64,000 bases of DNA, from NCBI GenBank assembly GCA_900317325.1, contig ONGE01000020.1, positions 1 to 64,000 of the forward strand, in the 5' to 3' direction. The notes under the pieces are model-generated. The model was not told where the DNA came from. It worked only from the letters and a program-made list of their open reading frames with translations, and searched no databases. This document shows positions 25,713 to 34,300 of this stretch, in pieces (the stretch's first letter is position 1; every line of letters begins with the position of its first letter). Position numbers and translations under genes: made by a program. Source of the DNA: an uncultured Prevotellaceae bacterium. GTDB lineage: Bacteria > Bacteroidota > Bacteroidia > Bacteroidales > Muribaculaceae.

Positions 25713-27182
25713 ATGGCAAAACAAGGACTCACACTGGAACAGACCCAGCGACAACGGCTAGCACTGGAACAGCAGCGCCTGCTGGGATTGGTGCTGGAGA
25801 AAAACGATGCCGAGATGGCCGAATACATCGACATCAAGGTTAACGAAATTCAGGCCCTGGAAAAGAAAAACGACGAGAACGACGAGCGTGACGACTACAA
25901 TAACGAGGAGGAGCGCCGTAACGACCGCAACCGCGACGAGGGCAATCGCGACGACATCGCCAGCGAAACCAGCGGTGACGACGACGCGGCGGCCTGGTAC
26001 CGTTACTTTGCCAACAACCGCAGCCGTGACGATGAGTATTACGCCCCCACAGCGGTGAGCGAGAAGACGTTGCAAGAGTACCTCGGTGACCAGCTGGGTG
26101 AACTGGAACTCGACGAGACCCAGCAGCTCATCGCCCATGCCATTGTCGGCAACCTGGAGGACGATGGATACCTGCGACGCAGTGTAGCCGAAATTGCCGA
26201 CGACGTGACGTTCAACGACGGCTTCATGGTGGACATGCAACAAGTCGAGCAGATGCTGGCCGTGGTCCAGTCGCTGGATCCTCCCGGTATCGCCGCAAGG
26301 AACCTGCGCGAATGCATGCTGCTGCAGTTGCAGCGCAAAGACCGCAGCGAGGACCTTGAGATGGCCATCACGATGGTCGATAAATACTTCGACGAGATGG
26401 CGGCCATGCGTTTCGACACCATCGGCAGGAAAATGGGTGTGGACCCCAAGCGTCTCGAGGAGGTGTTCAAGCACCAGATCAGGCGCGGCCTGAACCCTTA
26501 TCCCGGAAGTGCTTACAGCTCCCGCAGCGACAACAGCCAGCAGGTGACCCCCGACTTTGACGTGGAACTCGACGAGAACACCGGACGATTGACGGTGACC
26601 CTGCGCAACAATATCCCCACGCTGCAGATCAGCGAGAGCTATGCCCTGATGAATGAACGCTACAAGGGCGGTGACTCGTTGAGCGTCAAGGAGAACAAGG
26701 AGAAGAAACAAATCCAGGACGCCTATCAGCGTGCCAGCATGTTCATCGATGTGCTCAAGCAGCGCCAGGAGACGCTGTTCAACACCATGAGCGCCATCGT
26801 CAAGTGCCAGCAGCAGTATTTCCTCACCGGCGACGAGCGCACCCTGCGCCCGCTGGGACAACAGCAGATTGCCGAAATGATCGGCAAGGACGTGTCGGTG
26901 GTCTCCAGGGCCGTGAACAACAAGTACGTGCAACTGCCGTGGGGCATCAAGAGCCTCAAGTCGTTCTTCAGCGAGGACATCAACGGGGCGTCGCGCCACG
27001 AGGTGTATGACGACCTGAAGAAGCTGGTCGATGCCGAGGACAAGAAACACCCGATGAGCGACGACGCCCTGTGTGCCGCACTCAAGGAGATGGGCTACCA
27101 GCTCGAACGCCGCACGGTGGCCAAATACCGTGATGCACTGGACATCCCCAGCAGCACCGTCAGGCGCAAAATGGCCAAGTGA
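25713..27182 (+). CDS. rpoN: RNA polymerase sigma-54 factor
   Basis: A 489-residue sigma-54. Region I is at 1-50 (LTLEQTQRQRLALEQQRLLGLVLE); region II is a highly acidic and asparagine-rich linker at about 50-100; the core-binding and helix-turn-helix parts follow; the RpoN box is the near-C-terminal RRTVAKYRDAL. It directs polymerase to -24/-12 promoters with AAA+ activators, none of which is encoded in this window. The next gene is 46 bases downstream across a period-7 repeat. Confidence 0.95.
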   Translation: MAKQGLTLEQTQRQRLALEQQRLLGLVLEKNDAEMAEYIDIKVNEIQALEKKNDENDERDDYNNEEERRNDRNRDEGNRDDIASETSGDDDAAAWYRYFANNRSRDDEYYAPTAVSEKTLQEYLGDQLGELELDETQQLIAHAIVGNLEDDGYLRRSVAEIADDVTFNDGFMVDMQQVEQMLAVVQSLDPPGIAARNLRECMLLQLQRKDRSEDLEMAITMVDKYFDEMAAMRFDTIGRKMGVDPKRLEEVFKHQIRRGLNPYPGSAYSSRSDNSQQVTPDFDVELDENTGRLTVTLRNNIPTLQISESYALMNERYKGGDSLSVKENKEKKQIQDAYQRASMFIDVLKQRQETLFNTMSAIVKCQQQYFLTGDERTLRPLGQQQIAEMIGKDVSVVSRAVNNKYVQLPWGIKSLKSFFSEDINGASRHEVYDDLKKLVDAEDKKHPMSDDALCAALKEMGYQLERRTVAKYRDALDIPSSTVRRKMAK

Positions 27183-27185
27183 GAC

Positions 27186-27220
27186 AAGGTTAAAGGTTAA
27201 TGGTTAATGGTTAAGGCTTA
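27186..27220. repeat. Period-7 tandem repeat in spacer
   Basis: Five units: aaggtta, aaggtta, atggtta, atggtta, aggctta, filling the gap between rpoN and the PAP2-like gene. Confidence 0.85.
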
Positions 27221-27228
27221 AAGACAAC

Positions 27229-27867
27229 ATGAAACGATATACCGTCAACAAGATTATCGCGGGATCGGCCAACTTCCTGTCCACGGCACTGAGCCCGCTA
27301 CTGATGCCCACATTCGGCGTTTTTCTCGCGTTGTGGGTGTCGGTGCTTTGCCTGCTGCCTTACGGCCGACGGGTGGCGTTGCTGCTCGTGTGCATGGGCA
27401 TCACCTGCATCATCCCGCTCATCTTCCTGAGCGTGATGCGCCATTTCAAACTCGTTAGTGACTTGCACGTCGAGGTCAGGGAACAACGACTCATCCCCTA
27501 CCTGTTCACGGCGCTGTGCTATGCTGTCGCGGCCTATTACCTGTATTACTGCCATGCACCCAAGTGGTTCACCATGTTCATGGTAGGCACTACCGTCACC
27601 GTCCTGCTCATGGCGCTCATCAACCTCAAGTGGAAAATCAGCGCCCACATGGCGGGCATCGGCGGCGTTGTAGCGCTCATCTATCAGATTCACGCGATGG
27701 GACTGAGTGCATTCGACCTGTTGTGGCTGCTGTGTCTCGCTGTACTTGTGGCCGGCGCTCTGGGGTCGGCACGACTGGCCCTGAAGCGTCACAACACATG
27801 GCAGGTGCTTGCAGGTGCCGTTGTAGGCTTCTTGTGCGTATCTTTAACCATGAAACTTCTCGGATAG
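27229..27867 (+). CDS. PAP2-like membrane protein
   Basis: A 212-residue protein with about six transmembrane helices. Remnants of the PAP2 signature are seen: VREQRLIPY in place of KxxxxxxRP, ISAHMAGIGG in place of PSGH, and SARLALKRHNTWQVLAG with the RxxxxxH pattern. This suggests a lipid or isoprenyl phosphatase relative. The motifs are degenerate enough that activity is uncertain. Its location between rpoN and the isoprenoid gene ispG is compatible with undecaprenyl-phosphate metabolism, but that is inference. Confidence 0.7.
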   Translation: MKRYTVNKIIAGSANFLSTALSPLLMPTFGVFLALWVSVLCLLPYGRRVALLLVCMGITCIIPLIFLSVMRHFKLVSDLHVEVREQRLIPYLFTALCYAVAAYYLYYCHAPKWFTMFMVGTTVTVLLMALINLKWKISAHMAGIGGVVALIYQIHAMGLSAFDLLWLLCLAVLVAGALGSARLALKRHNTWQVLAGAVVGFLCVSLTMKLLG

Positions 27868-27874
27868 CCCTCAA

Positions 27875-27895
27875 GCTAACCGCTAATCGCTAATT
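27875..27895. repeat. Period-7 tandem repeat in spacer
   Basis: Three units (gctaacc, gctaatc, gctaatt) followed by an A run and the ispG ATG at 27901. Confidence 0.75.
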
Positions 27896-27900
27896 AAAAA

Positions 27901-29730
27901 ATGAATCCTTTCAACTATAAACGCCGCCGCACTGTCAGCGTTGACGTGGGCGGCATCAAGATGGGCAGTGATTGGCCCATACGCATCCAGTCAATGACCA
28001 ACACGGCCACCGACGACATCGAGGCCAGCGCGGCACAATGTCAGCGCATCGCCTATGCCGGTGGCGAATATGCACGCCTCACGGCTCAGGGCGTGAAACA
28101 GGCCAAAAGCATCGGCGAAATCTCACAGGTTCTCCGGGCTCGCGGCTGCAACATTCCGCTCATCGCCGACATCCATTTCAACCCTAAGGCCGCCCTTGCT
28201 GCAGCAGAGGTGTGCGAGGGGGTGCGCATCAACCCGGGCAACTTTGTGGACCCGGCACGCACGTTCAAGCAGCTGGAGTACACCGACGAGGAATACACGG
28301 CCGAACTGGGCCGCATCCACGAGGCCTTGCTGCCGTTCATCAAAGTGTGCCGTGAGCACAAGACGGCGGTGCGCCTGGGTGTGAACCACGGTTCGCTCAG
28401 CGACCGCATCATGAGCCGCTACGGCAACACGGCGGCGGGTATGGTCGAGAGCGTGATGGAGTTCCTGCGCGTGTTCGTTGAGCAGGATTTCCTCGAGGTG
28501 GTCATCTCGATGAAGGCCTCTAACGTCGTGGTCATGGTCGAGGCGGTGCGTCGGCTGGTCGAGGCGATGGATCGTGAGGACATGCACTTCCCGCTCCACC
28601 TGGGCGTGACCGAGGCCGGATTCGGCGAGGACGGGCGCGTAAAGAGCGCGGTGGGCATCGGTGCCCTCATGGCCGAGGGACTGGGCGACACCATACGCGT
28701 CTCGCTCAGCGAGGAGCCCGAAATGGAGATTCCCGTAGCTCACAAGTTGGTGGAGTATATCGCTCAACGCGAGGGCCACGACCCCATCGAGGGCGACTAC
28801 TGCGAGGGTTATGACCCCTTGTGCCCCGAGCGAAGGGCCACGATCGCCGTCAACGATCGCATCGGCGGCAACCAGCCGCCTGTGGTCATTGCCACCTACC
28901 GTCCCGACGAAATCGACGGTGCTGCCCTGCAACCCGACTTCTACTACAGCGGTGACGGCCTGATTGACGGTATGCACCAATTCCTCGTGCCGCTGGCCTA
29001 CTGGAAAGGCGAACGCAACGCCTATCCATTGATCACATTGGGCGAGTGGGAGCGTTGCCCGTCAACAAGCATCCGCTTCCTGCAACTGCCGGCCAGCACG
29101 CCTGTCGACCGTCTTGAATTCCTGCGGGGACGCACCGACACGGTACTGATTATCACTCCAGTGGGCAAAAACATCCCCGGCGATGAGCAGGCCATGACCC
29201 ATGCGCTTGACAGGGCTGGCATCAACTGTCCCGTCATCATGCGCAACAACTATGCCGACAGTTCCAACGAGTGGCTGCAGGTCAAGGCAGGAGCCGACCT
29301 GGGCGCCGTGATGCTCAACCGCCGTGCCGACGGCATCTGGCTGGAAGCACCCAACATCCACAACAGTGCCGATGTCGTGCGCTACGCCTTCGCCATTCTG
29401 CAGGCCGCAAGGCAGCGCATCACCTCTACCGAATTCATCTCGTGCCCGGGCTGCGGCAGGACCATGTTTGACCTGCAAGCGACCGTTCAACGCGTGAAAC
29501 AGGCCACGGCCCACCTGACCCACCTGAAAATCGGTGTGATGGGCTGTATCGTCAACGGACCCGGCGAGATGGCCGATGCCGACTATGGCTACGTGGGCGC
29601 TGCGGCAGGCCGCATCAGCCTCTACAAGGGCAAGGAGTGCATCGAGATGAACATCCCCGAAGAGGAAGCCATCGACCACCTTGTCGAACTCATCAGGCAA
29701 AACGGCGACTGGCGCGAACCCGTGAATTAG
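27901..29730 (+). CDS. ispG: 4-hydroxy-3-methylbut-2-enyl diphosphate synthase
   Basis: A 609-residue IspG/GcpE of the extended type found in Bacteroidetes and plants, with an insertion between the TIM barrel (about 1-280) and the iron-sulfur domain (about 500-609). It converts MEcPP to HMBPP in the MEP isoprenoid pathway. The [4Fe-4S] ligands are visible in SCPGCGRTMFD and GCIVNGPGEMADADYGYVG. The N-terminal VGGIKMGSDWPIRIQSMTNT is also characteristic. The start is an ATG after a period-7 repeat. Confidence 0.96.
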   Translation: MNPFNYKRRRTVSVDVGGIKMGSDWPIRIQSMTNTATDDIEASAAQCQRIAYAGGEYARLTAQGVKQAKSIGEISQVLRARGCNIPLIADIHFNPKAALAAAEVCEGVRINPGNFVDPARTFKQLEYTDEEYTAELGRIHEALLPFIKVCREHKTAVRLGVNHGSLSDRIMSRYGNTAAGMVESVMEFLRVFVEQDFLEVVISMKASNVVVMVEAVRRLVEAMDREDMHFPLHLGVTEAGFGEDGRVKSAVGIGALMAEGLGDTIRVSLSEEPEMEIPVAHKLVEYIAQREGHDPIEGDYCEGYDPLCPERRATIAVNDRIGGNQPPVVIATYRPDEIDGAALQPDFYYSGDGLIDGMHQFLVPLAYWKGERNAYPLITLGEWERCPSTSIRFLQLPASTPVDRLEFLRGRTDTVLIITPVGKNIPGDEQAMTHALDRAGINCPVIMRNNYADSSNEWLQVKAGADLGAVMLNRRADGIWLEAPNIHNSADVVRYAFAILQAARQRITSTEFISCPGCGRTMFDLQATVQRVKQATAHLTHLKIGVMGCIVNGPGEMADADYGYVGAAAGRISLYKGKECIEMNIPEEEAIDHLVELIRQNGDWREPVN

Positions 29731-29782
29731 GGGCTTGATAACAGCTTGAATCAACACGGATGCCAACAATAATAAAACAAGA

Positions 29783-30793
29783 ATGAAACCACTACTGCAA
29801 TTCATATTGCTCGTGCTGGCCGTCGCTCTTGCTTCATGCAGCAGCAACAGCTTCAAGATCGATGGCGACATCAGCAACCACGACGGAGCGCCCGTCAGGG
29901 TTATTTTCCAGGGCGACTCGGGCGTGGTCGATGAGCAAGTCAACCTGGACAAGAAAGGGCATTTCTCTTTCAAGGGCTCTTCGGCTCAACCTGTCATCGT
30001 GTGCCTGCTGGACCGCAGCAACAAGTTGCTGACCATGGCCGTGGCAACCAACGGCGACCACCTCAAGGTCAAGGGTGATGCCGCTACAGCGATGTCGGTC
30101 AAGGTAAAAGGCAACCGCCTGAACGAGGATTGGCAACTGTTCCGCAACGAACATGCCTCATTCTACACCGACCCCAACCCCAGCCGACTGAACGCCGCCA
30201 TCGAAAAATATGTGCATGAGCACCCCGAGGACATGCTCTCGACCGTCCTTCTCGTGGCCGATTACGGCGACTACAGCAATCGCGACAAGGTGGGGAAAAT
30301 GCTCAACAGCATCGACATCAAGGTGCGGCCCCAGTCGTTGACCCAAGTTTTGCCTGGCGAGATCACGCGTCGCACCAAGCAGCCTGTTCCGCGCCTGACG
30401 ACGCTCACGCTCGTCAAGCACGGGGGCGACTTCGAGGAAATCAAGCTCACCGACCGCATCACGCTCCTGTCGCTGTGGGCAAACCCTCAGCCCGACCGCA
30501 AGAGTTATGCAACGAAGATACGTGACATCCAGGAATCGCCGGAGCACAAGCTAAGCGTCATCGACATCCTGACCGAGAGCGACACCCTGCGCTGGCATCA
30601 GACCATCGCCGACGAGAATTGGACGCACTATTGGGCGCCCGGCGGGCCGCTGGAACAGGGCATCCAGCTGCTGGGGGCCAACACGATGCCTTGGTTCGCC
30701 GTTACGGACAGCACTGGCCTGGTCATCTATTCAGGACCCAGTCTGGAGGCTGCCGTCAAAAAGGCCGGTGAAGCAACAGGCCCTAAACCTTAA
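29783..30793 (+). CDS. DUF4369-type lipoprotein with thioredoxin-like C-terminus lacking CxxC
   Basis: A 336-residue lipoprotein (lipobox ALASC, C19). Residues about 25-115 form a DUF4369 beta domain (FKIDGDISNHDGAPVRVIF). A helical middle follows, and then a thioredoxin-like segment from about 210 (ITLLSLWANPQPDRKSYATKI, later NTMPWFAVTDSTGLVIY). The place where a CxxC would sit reads WANPQPD, so it is unlikely to be a redox enzyme. Its role is unknown. The stop is inside the period-7 repeat that precedes comM. Confidence 0.75.
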   Translation: MKPLLQFILLVLAVALASCSSNSFKIDGDISNHDGAPVRVIFQGDSGVVDEQVNLDKKGHFSFKGSSAQPVIVCLLDRSNKLLTMAVATNGDHLKVKGDAATAMSVKVKGNRLNEDWQLFRNEHASFYTDPNPSRLNAAIEKYVHEHPEDMLSTVLLVADYGDYSNRDKVGKMLNSIDIKVRPQSLTQVLPGEITRRTKQPVPRLTTLTLVKHGGDFEEIKLTDRITLLSLWANPQPDRKSYATKIRDIQESPEHKLSVIDILTESDTLRWHQTIADENWTHYWAPGGPLEQGIQLLGANTMPWFAVTDSTGLVIYSGPSLEAAVKKAGEATGPKP

Positions 30794-30811
30794 ACCCTAA
30801 ACTCTAAACTG
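30784..30811. repeat. Period-7 tandem repeat ahead of comM
   Basis: Four units: taaacct, taaaccc, taaactc, taaactg. The repeat overlaps the stop codon of the upstream gene and ends 7 bases before the comM ATG. Confidence 0.85.
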
Positions 30812-30817
30812 ATCATC

Positions 30818-32365
30818 ATGTTAGCGAGAACGATTGGAGCCGCCGTGCATGGCATCGACGCCATCAAAGTCGAAATTGAAGTGACCGTTGACTGGGGGTC
30901 GGGATTCATGGTCATCGGACTGCCCGACACCGCCGTCAAGGAGAGCGCCGAGCGTGTGCGATGCGCCATGCAGCAGACGGGATTCGACTTCCCGGGTAAA
31001 AAAGTGATGGTCAACATGACGCCGGCCGACATCAAGAAGGAAGGCTCGGCCTATGACCTGCCGCTGGCGGTGGGCATCCTTGCCGGTGACGAGAAAATCA
31101 ATCTCGACCGCCTGGGGCGCTATCTGCTCATGGGCGAACTCTCGCTCGACGGCAGCCTGCGGCCCATCAAGGGCGCCTTGCCGATGGCCATCATGGCCCG
31201 TGAGCTGCATCTCGACGGCTTTATCTTGCCGCGCGCCAATGCCATGGAAGCCGCCGTGGTCAACAACCTCAAGATTTATGGCGTAGACAACCTGATTGAG
31301 GTGGTCCAGTTCCTCAACGGCGAGATTGACCTCACAGCGACCGAGGTGGACACCCGCGCCGAGTTCGCCAAGGCCCAGGGTGTTTTCCCCTACGACTTCG
31401 CCGACGTGAAGGGGCAGGAAAACGTGAAACGTGCCTTTGAGGTCGCCTGTGCCGGCGGGCACAACATCCTGCTGGTGGGCAGCCCCGGCTCGGGTAAATC
31501 GATGATGGCCAAACGATTGCCATCCATCATGCCGCCGCTCACGCTGAGCGAAGCCCTCGAAACCACCAAAATCCACAGTGTGGCCGGCAAACTGCAACAA
31601 GGCACCACGCTGATGACCGTGCGCCCCTTCCGCAGCCCGCACCACACCATCTCGCCCGTCGCCCTTGTCGGTGGCGGTTCCTACCCCATGCCCGGCGAAA
31701 TCAGCCTCGCCCACAACGGCGTCCTATTTCTTGACGAGCTGCCTGAATTTTCGCGAAATGTGCTTGAGGTAATGCGTCAGCCGCTGGAGGACAGAATTAT
31801 TTCAATTTCAAGGGCGAAATATTCAACCGAATATCCCGCCTCGTTTATGCTCGTGGCTTCGATGAACCCGTGCCCGTGTGGGTATTACGGCCACCCCAAG
31901 AAGAAATGCGTCTGCAACGAGTACCAGCGCACGCATTACATGAGCAAGATTTCGGGCCCGCTATTGGACCGCATCGACCTGCAGATCGAAGTCCAGCCCG
32001 TTGATTTCGATCAGATGTCATCTAAGGCCCCAGGCGAGCCCAGCGCCGCCATCCGCCAGCGCGTCATTGCCGCCAGGATGCTCCAGGAACGCCGCTTCAA
32101 GGACGAACCCGGCATCCACTGCAACGCCCAGATGACCCCATCCCTGCTCCACAAATACGCCGAGCCCAACGCCGCCGGCCTGGAGAAGCTGAAGGACGCC
32201 ATGGAACGCATGAACATGTCGGCTCGCGCCTACGACCGCATCCTCAAAGTCGCCCGCACCATTGCCGACCTCGAGGCCTGCGCCGACGTCCTCGACCACC
32301 ACATCATGGAAGCCATCGCCTACCGCAACCTCGACCGGCCAAGCTATATGGGATCAAGTCTTTAA
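30818..32365 (+). CDS. comM: YifB/ComM family Mg-chelatase-like AAA+ ATPase
   Basis: A 515-residue protein with the N-terminal ChlI-like domain (about 1-190), Walker A GSPGSGKSMMAK, Walker B LFLDELPEF, and the C-terminal YifB domain with AYDRILKVARTIADLEA. ComM is a hexameric helicase that promotes branch migration in natural transformation. The sequence between about 31730 and 31880 uses AT-rich codons (TTT TCG CGA AAT, TAT TCA ACC GAA) unlike its surroundings. Parts of this gene recur as decayed copies at 32887, 42016 and 43598, so the gene borders an insertion hot spot. Confidence 0.95.
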   Translation: MLARTIGAAVHGIDAIKVEIEVTVDWGSGFMVIGLPDTAVKESAERVRCAMQQTGFDFPGKKVMVNMTPADIKKEGSAYDLPLAVGILAGDEKINLDRLGRYLLMGELSLDGSLRPIKGALPMAIMARELHLDGFILPRANAMEAAVVNNLKIYGVDNLIEVVQFLNGEIDLTATEVDTRAEFAKAQGVFPYDFADVKGQENVKRAFEVACAGGHNILLVGSPGSGKSMMAKRLPSIMPPLTLSEALETTKIHSVAGKLQQGTTLMTVRPFRSPHHTISPVALVGGGSYPMPGEISLAHNGVLFLDELPEFSRNVLEVMRQPLEDRIISISRAKYSTEYPASFMLVASMNPCPCGYYGHPKKKCVCNEYQRTHYMSKISGPLLDRIDLQIEVQPVDFDQMSSKAPGEPSAAIRQRVIAARMLQERRFKDEPGIHCNAQMTPSLLHKYAEPNAAGLEKLKDAMERMNMSARAYDRILKVARTIADLEACADVLDHHIMEAIAYRNLDRPSYMGSSL

Positions 32366-32443
32366 TTATCTGCCACCTTGTTGGAAGATAGCTATATGAT
32401 GGAATGTAAAATACTGATTTTTAAAATATTAATAAGGTGTTCA

Positions 32444-32475
32444 GTTGTCAAAAAATATTTGACAACTGCCTCGGA
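32444..32475. repeat. Hairpin repeat, copy 1
   Basis: GTTGTCAAA...TTTGACAAC hairpin followed by TGCCT. A close relative is at 33135-33162. The pair brackets the 133-residue gene and the first comM remnant. Confidence 0.6.
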
Positions 32476-32480
32476 CAACT

Positions 32481-32882
32481 ATGAGCAAGGCTTATAAAGA
32501 TTATTGGAAAGAGCATTTAGACGATTGTGCCCAAGTGGCTCGTGAATATTTGGCAAAACATCCACGAAACCACAAATATCGGATCACTTGCCGAGCGTAT
32601 GACGAAGATACGAAAGAGTGGCTTGAGCCCGTTCCCGTCACAATCGAACTGACTGACGATGAGTATGTGGCGGTTATGTCCTATATGCTCTCGGTTTGCT
32701 ATAACGTCACATTCAATGCAATACTATTTCACGAACCCGCAATAGCCAAGAAGATCAACGACCAAGCTATCGTTGAGATGGAAAATCATGAAGCTCAAGA
32801 CTTATGTCCCTTCATCATCCAGTTCGATGAGTTCATCCACGACCTCAACGAAATGCCAATCATAGAAGATTTCCCATTCTAA
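32481..32882 (+). CDS. Hypothetical protein, first gene behind comM
   Basis: A 133-residue acidic soluble protein that I do not recognise. It begins ATG AGC AAG GCT and has no signal peptide or membrane helix. Its codon use is more AT-rich than comM's. It lies between the genuine comM end and the first decayed comM tail, which starts 5 bases after its stop, so it probably arrived with an insertion event. No partner or operon is apparent. Confidence 0.6.
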   Translation: MSKAYKDYWKEHLDDCAQVAREYLAKHPRNHKYRITCRAYDEDTKEWLEPVPVTIELTDDEYVAVMSYMLSVCYNVTFNAILFHEPAIAKKINDQAIVEMENHEAQDLCPFIIQFDEFIHDLNEMPIIEDFPF

Positions 32883-32886
32883 AGAA

Positions 32887-33057
32887 GTCGCCCGCGCTAT
32901 CGCCGACCGCGATGGGTTGTCAAACAACTGAATAGTCTGATTTCTGATAGCATCAGCACACTGGGCCTGCGCCGACGTCCTCGACCACCACACCCAAGTT
33001 CGACATCAGCCTCATCGCAACCTCGACCGCCCCACCTACATGGGCAACGCATTGTAG
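32887..33057 (+). pseudogene. Decayed comM 3' end, copy A
   Basis: Matches the genuine comM end (32249-32365): GTCGCCCGC-CTATCGCCGACC, then about 55 unrelated bases including AAACAACTGAATAGTCTGA, then GCCTGCGCCGACGTCCTCGACCACCAC and a final CTCGACCGCCCCACCTACATGGGC ending in TAG, as in comM. It starts 5 bases after the 133-residue gene. The inserted stretch recurs in copy B. Confidence 0.75.
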
Positions 33058-33134
33058 TTTTTGCTACCTCATCAATACAAACCTATGCAAGGAAGCGCAA
33101 TTCGTTGATAACGAATGTATTGAAACAACACTGG

Positions 33135-33162
33135 GTTGTTAAGTGTTTCTTAACAACTGCCT
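33135..33162. repeat. Hairpin repeat, copy 2
   Basis: GTTGTTAA...TTAACAAC followed by TGCCTGAAA, like the copy at 32444-32475. Confidence 0.6.
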
Positions 33163-33168
33163 GAAAAA

Positions 33169-33198
33169 TTACATCAAAAGAACCGTCCCTATTTTCCT
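33169..33198 (-). repeat. Perfect 30-bp inverted repeat, left copy
   Basis: Reverse complement of 39921-39950 without a mismatch. The core is GAACCGTCCCTATTTTCC. Similarity stops sharply on both sides. The two copies bracket 6.7 kb of AT-rich DNA. Confidence 0.9.
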
Positions 33199-33253
33199 GG
33201 TCACAAAACAATACATCAAGTAATAAATACAATAGACTGGTTTTGTTGCTCTC

Positions 33254-33523
33254 CTAATCTTGTATTGGTACTTGCTTTCTTTGTTTAATAACTATGGCGT
33301 TACATTCTTTAGCATGGTCAAAAGTTGGCCTTTCAAATGGTGGTTTTGGAGTATAATCACTGCTTTTTCGAATGAGATTATAGAGTGCGATAGGAATACC
33401 TATAATAAACATTAAACTAACGGAATACGCAAACATATCGCAAATAATAAAACCAAATTCTCTATGTTTGATGATGTCAACAACTACTGTAGCGATATTT
33501 ACTATTAACAATAAACTTAACAC
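33254..33523 (-). CDS. Small membrane protein of unknown function
   Basis: An 89-residue protein with two hydrophobic segments (about 1-17 and 27-50) and a hydrophilic C-terminus. The start at GTG 33523 is uncertain because the frame stays open upstream without a convincing ATG, so the gene may have lost its 5' end at the rearranged boundary near 33580-33640. I do not recognise it. Confidence 0.45.
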   Translation of the reverse strand: MLSLLLIVNIATVVVDIIKHREFGFIICDMFAYSVSLMFIIGIPIALYNLIRKSSDYTPKPPFERPTFDHAKECNAIVIKQRKQVPIQD

Positions 33524-33580
33524 TATACAGCCGAACCAATCTGGTATTTCTTTGAGTTCCTTCGTTGAGTATTTAACAAG

Positions 33581-33604
33581 GGCAATGATATAGCTGTTGG
33601 CCCA
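33581..33604 (+). repeat. Perfect 24-bp inverted repeat, left copy
   Basis: Identical to the reverse complement of 36013-36036. At the other copy these bases form the last codons and stop of the zinc-ribbon gene (ending AMI-stop); here a short forward frame ends with the same AMI-stop, followed by a hairpin (AATGCAGTCC/GGGCTGCATT, 33615-33638). It looks like the 3' tail of a lost relative of that gene. Confidence 0.8.
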
Positions 33605-33648
33605 GCTTTTATTGAAATGCAGTCCGAATGGGCTGCATTTGCTATGTT

Positions 33649-34209
33649 TTAATACTTTCTTGAATCTAAAGCGGTTTTTAACTCATTGAGAAAAGCGTCC
33701 CACATAGGCTTATACCTATTGTCAATCTCCAAATTGTACGCATACCTATTACCCCTTTCGTGGTACTGCACCCTGCCTTTTACGAAATCAACGATAATGC
33801 CGTCACCACTGATTTGATTCTTGTTAAATGTGACAGTTCCAACCAACACAGTCTTGTTTGGCTCAAACTTTGTGATTCTCTCAAAGGTGAATAAGACGTG
33901 AGCAGGTAGCCCCATTTGGCTTCTTCCAAAGAACTTGAACGTTTGACCGATATAATTACTCAACCAATGAGATTGAACGTCAGGTTCCATGCTATCGGCA
34001 CGGCTTATGATATCATCGTTATCAACAACCTTTGTACCATTTACAGACCTTTGGAAGTTTCCGTTCTGAATGTCTTGCATTGCTCTATGTGAGGCATTGT
34101 GTATTCGGGAATATGTTGCCGCATCCATTTCATTTAAGACCTTTGATGTGGCTTCTTTTATCAATTGGTTTAGTTCGCTTTCCGTCAGCTTAATCACTTT
34201 CTTTGCCAT
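33649..34209 (-). CDS. Hypothetical protein with N-terminal LTESEL tag
   Basis: A 186-residue soluble protein. Its first 26 residues (KKVIKLTESELNQLI, then KEATSKVLNEM) match in pattern the N-terminus of the divergently transcribed neighbour at 34301, although the rest of the two proteins is unrelated. The remainder has beta-rich character (HVLFTFERITKFEPNKTVLVG). The function is unknown. The gene ends 11 bases after a hairpin that may terminate the other strand. Confidence 0.6.
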   Translation of the reverse strand: MAKKVIKLTESELNQLIKEATSKVLNEMDAATYSRIHNASHRAMQDIQNGNFQRSVNGTKVVDNDDIISRADSMEPDVQSHWLSNYIGQTFKFFGRSQMGLPAHVLFTFERITKFEPNKTVLVGTVTFNKNQISGDGIIVDFVKGRVQYHERGNRYAYNLEIDNRYKPMWDAFLNELKTALDSRKY

Positions 34210-34300
34210 GTAGTTCTTCTTTTATCCATAAATATCTATTTCTTGCAAATATACTGCAATTTTTCCAATTTACAAAGTATTTATAAGTATAAAAACATAG

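Noticed and set aside
29783-30793. Thiol-disulfide oxidoreductase function for the DUF4369 lipoprotein
   Set aside because: The expected CxxC is replaced by non-cysteine residues, so only the fold is claimed.
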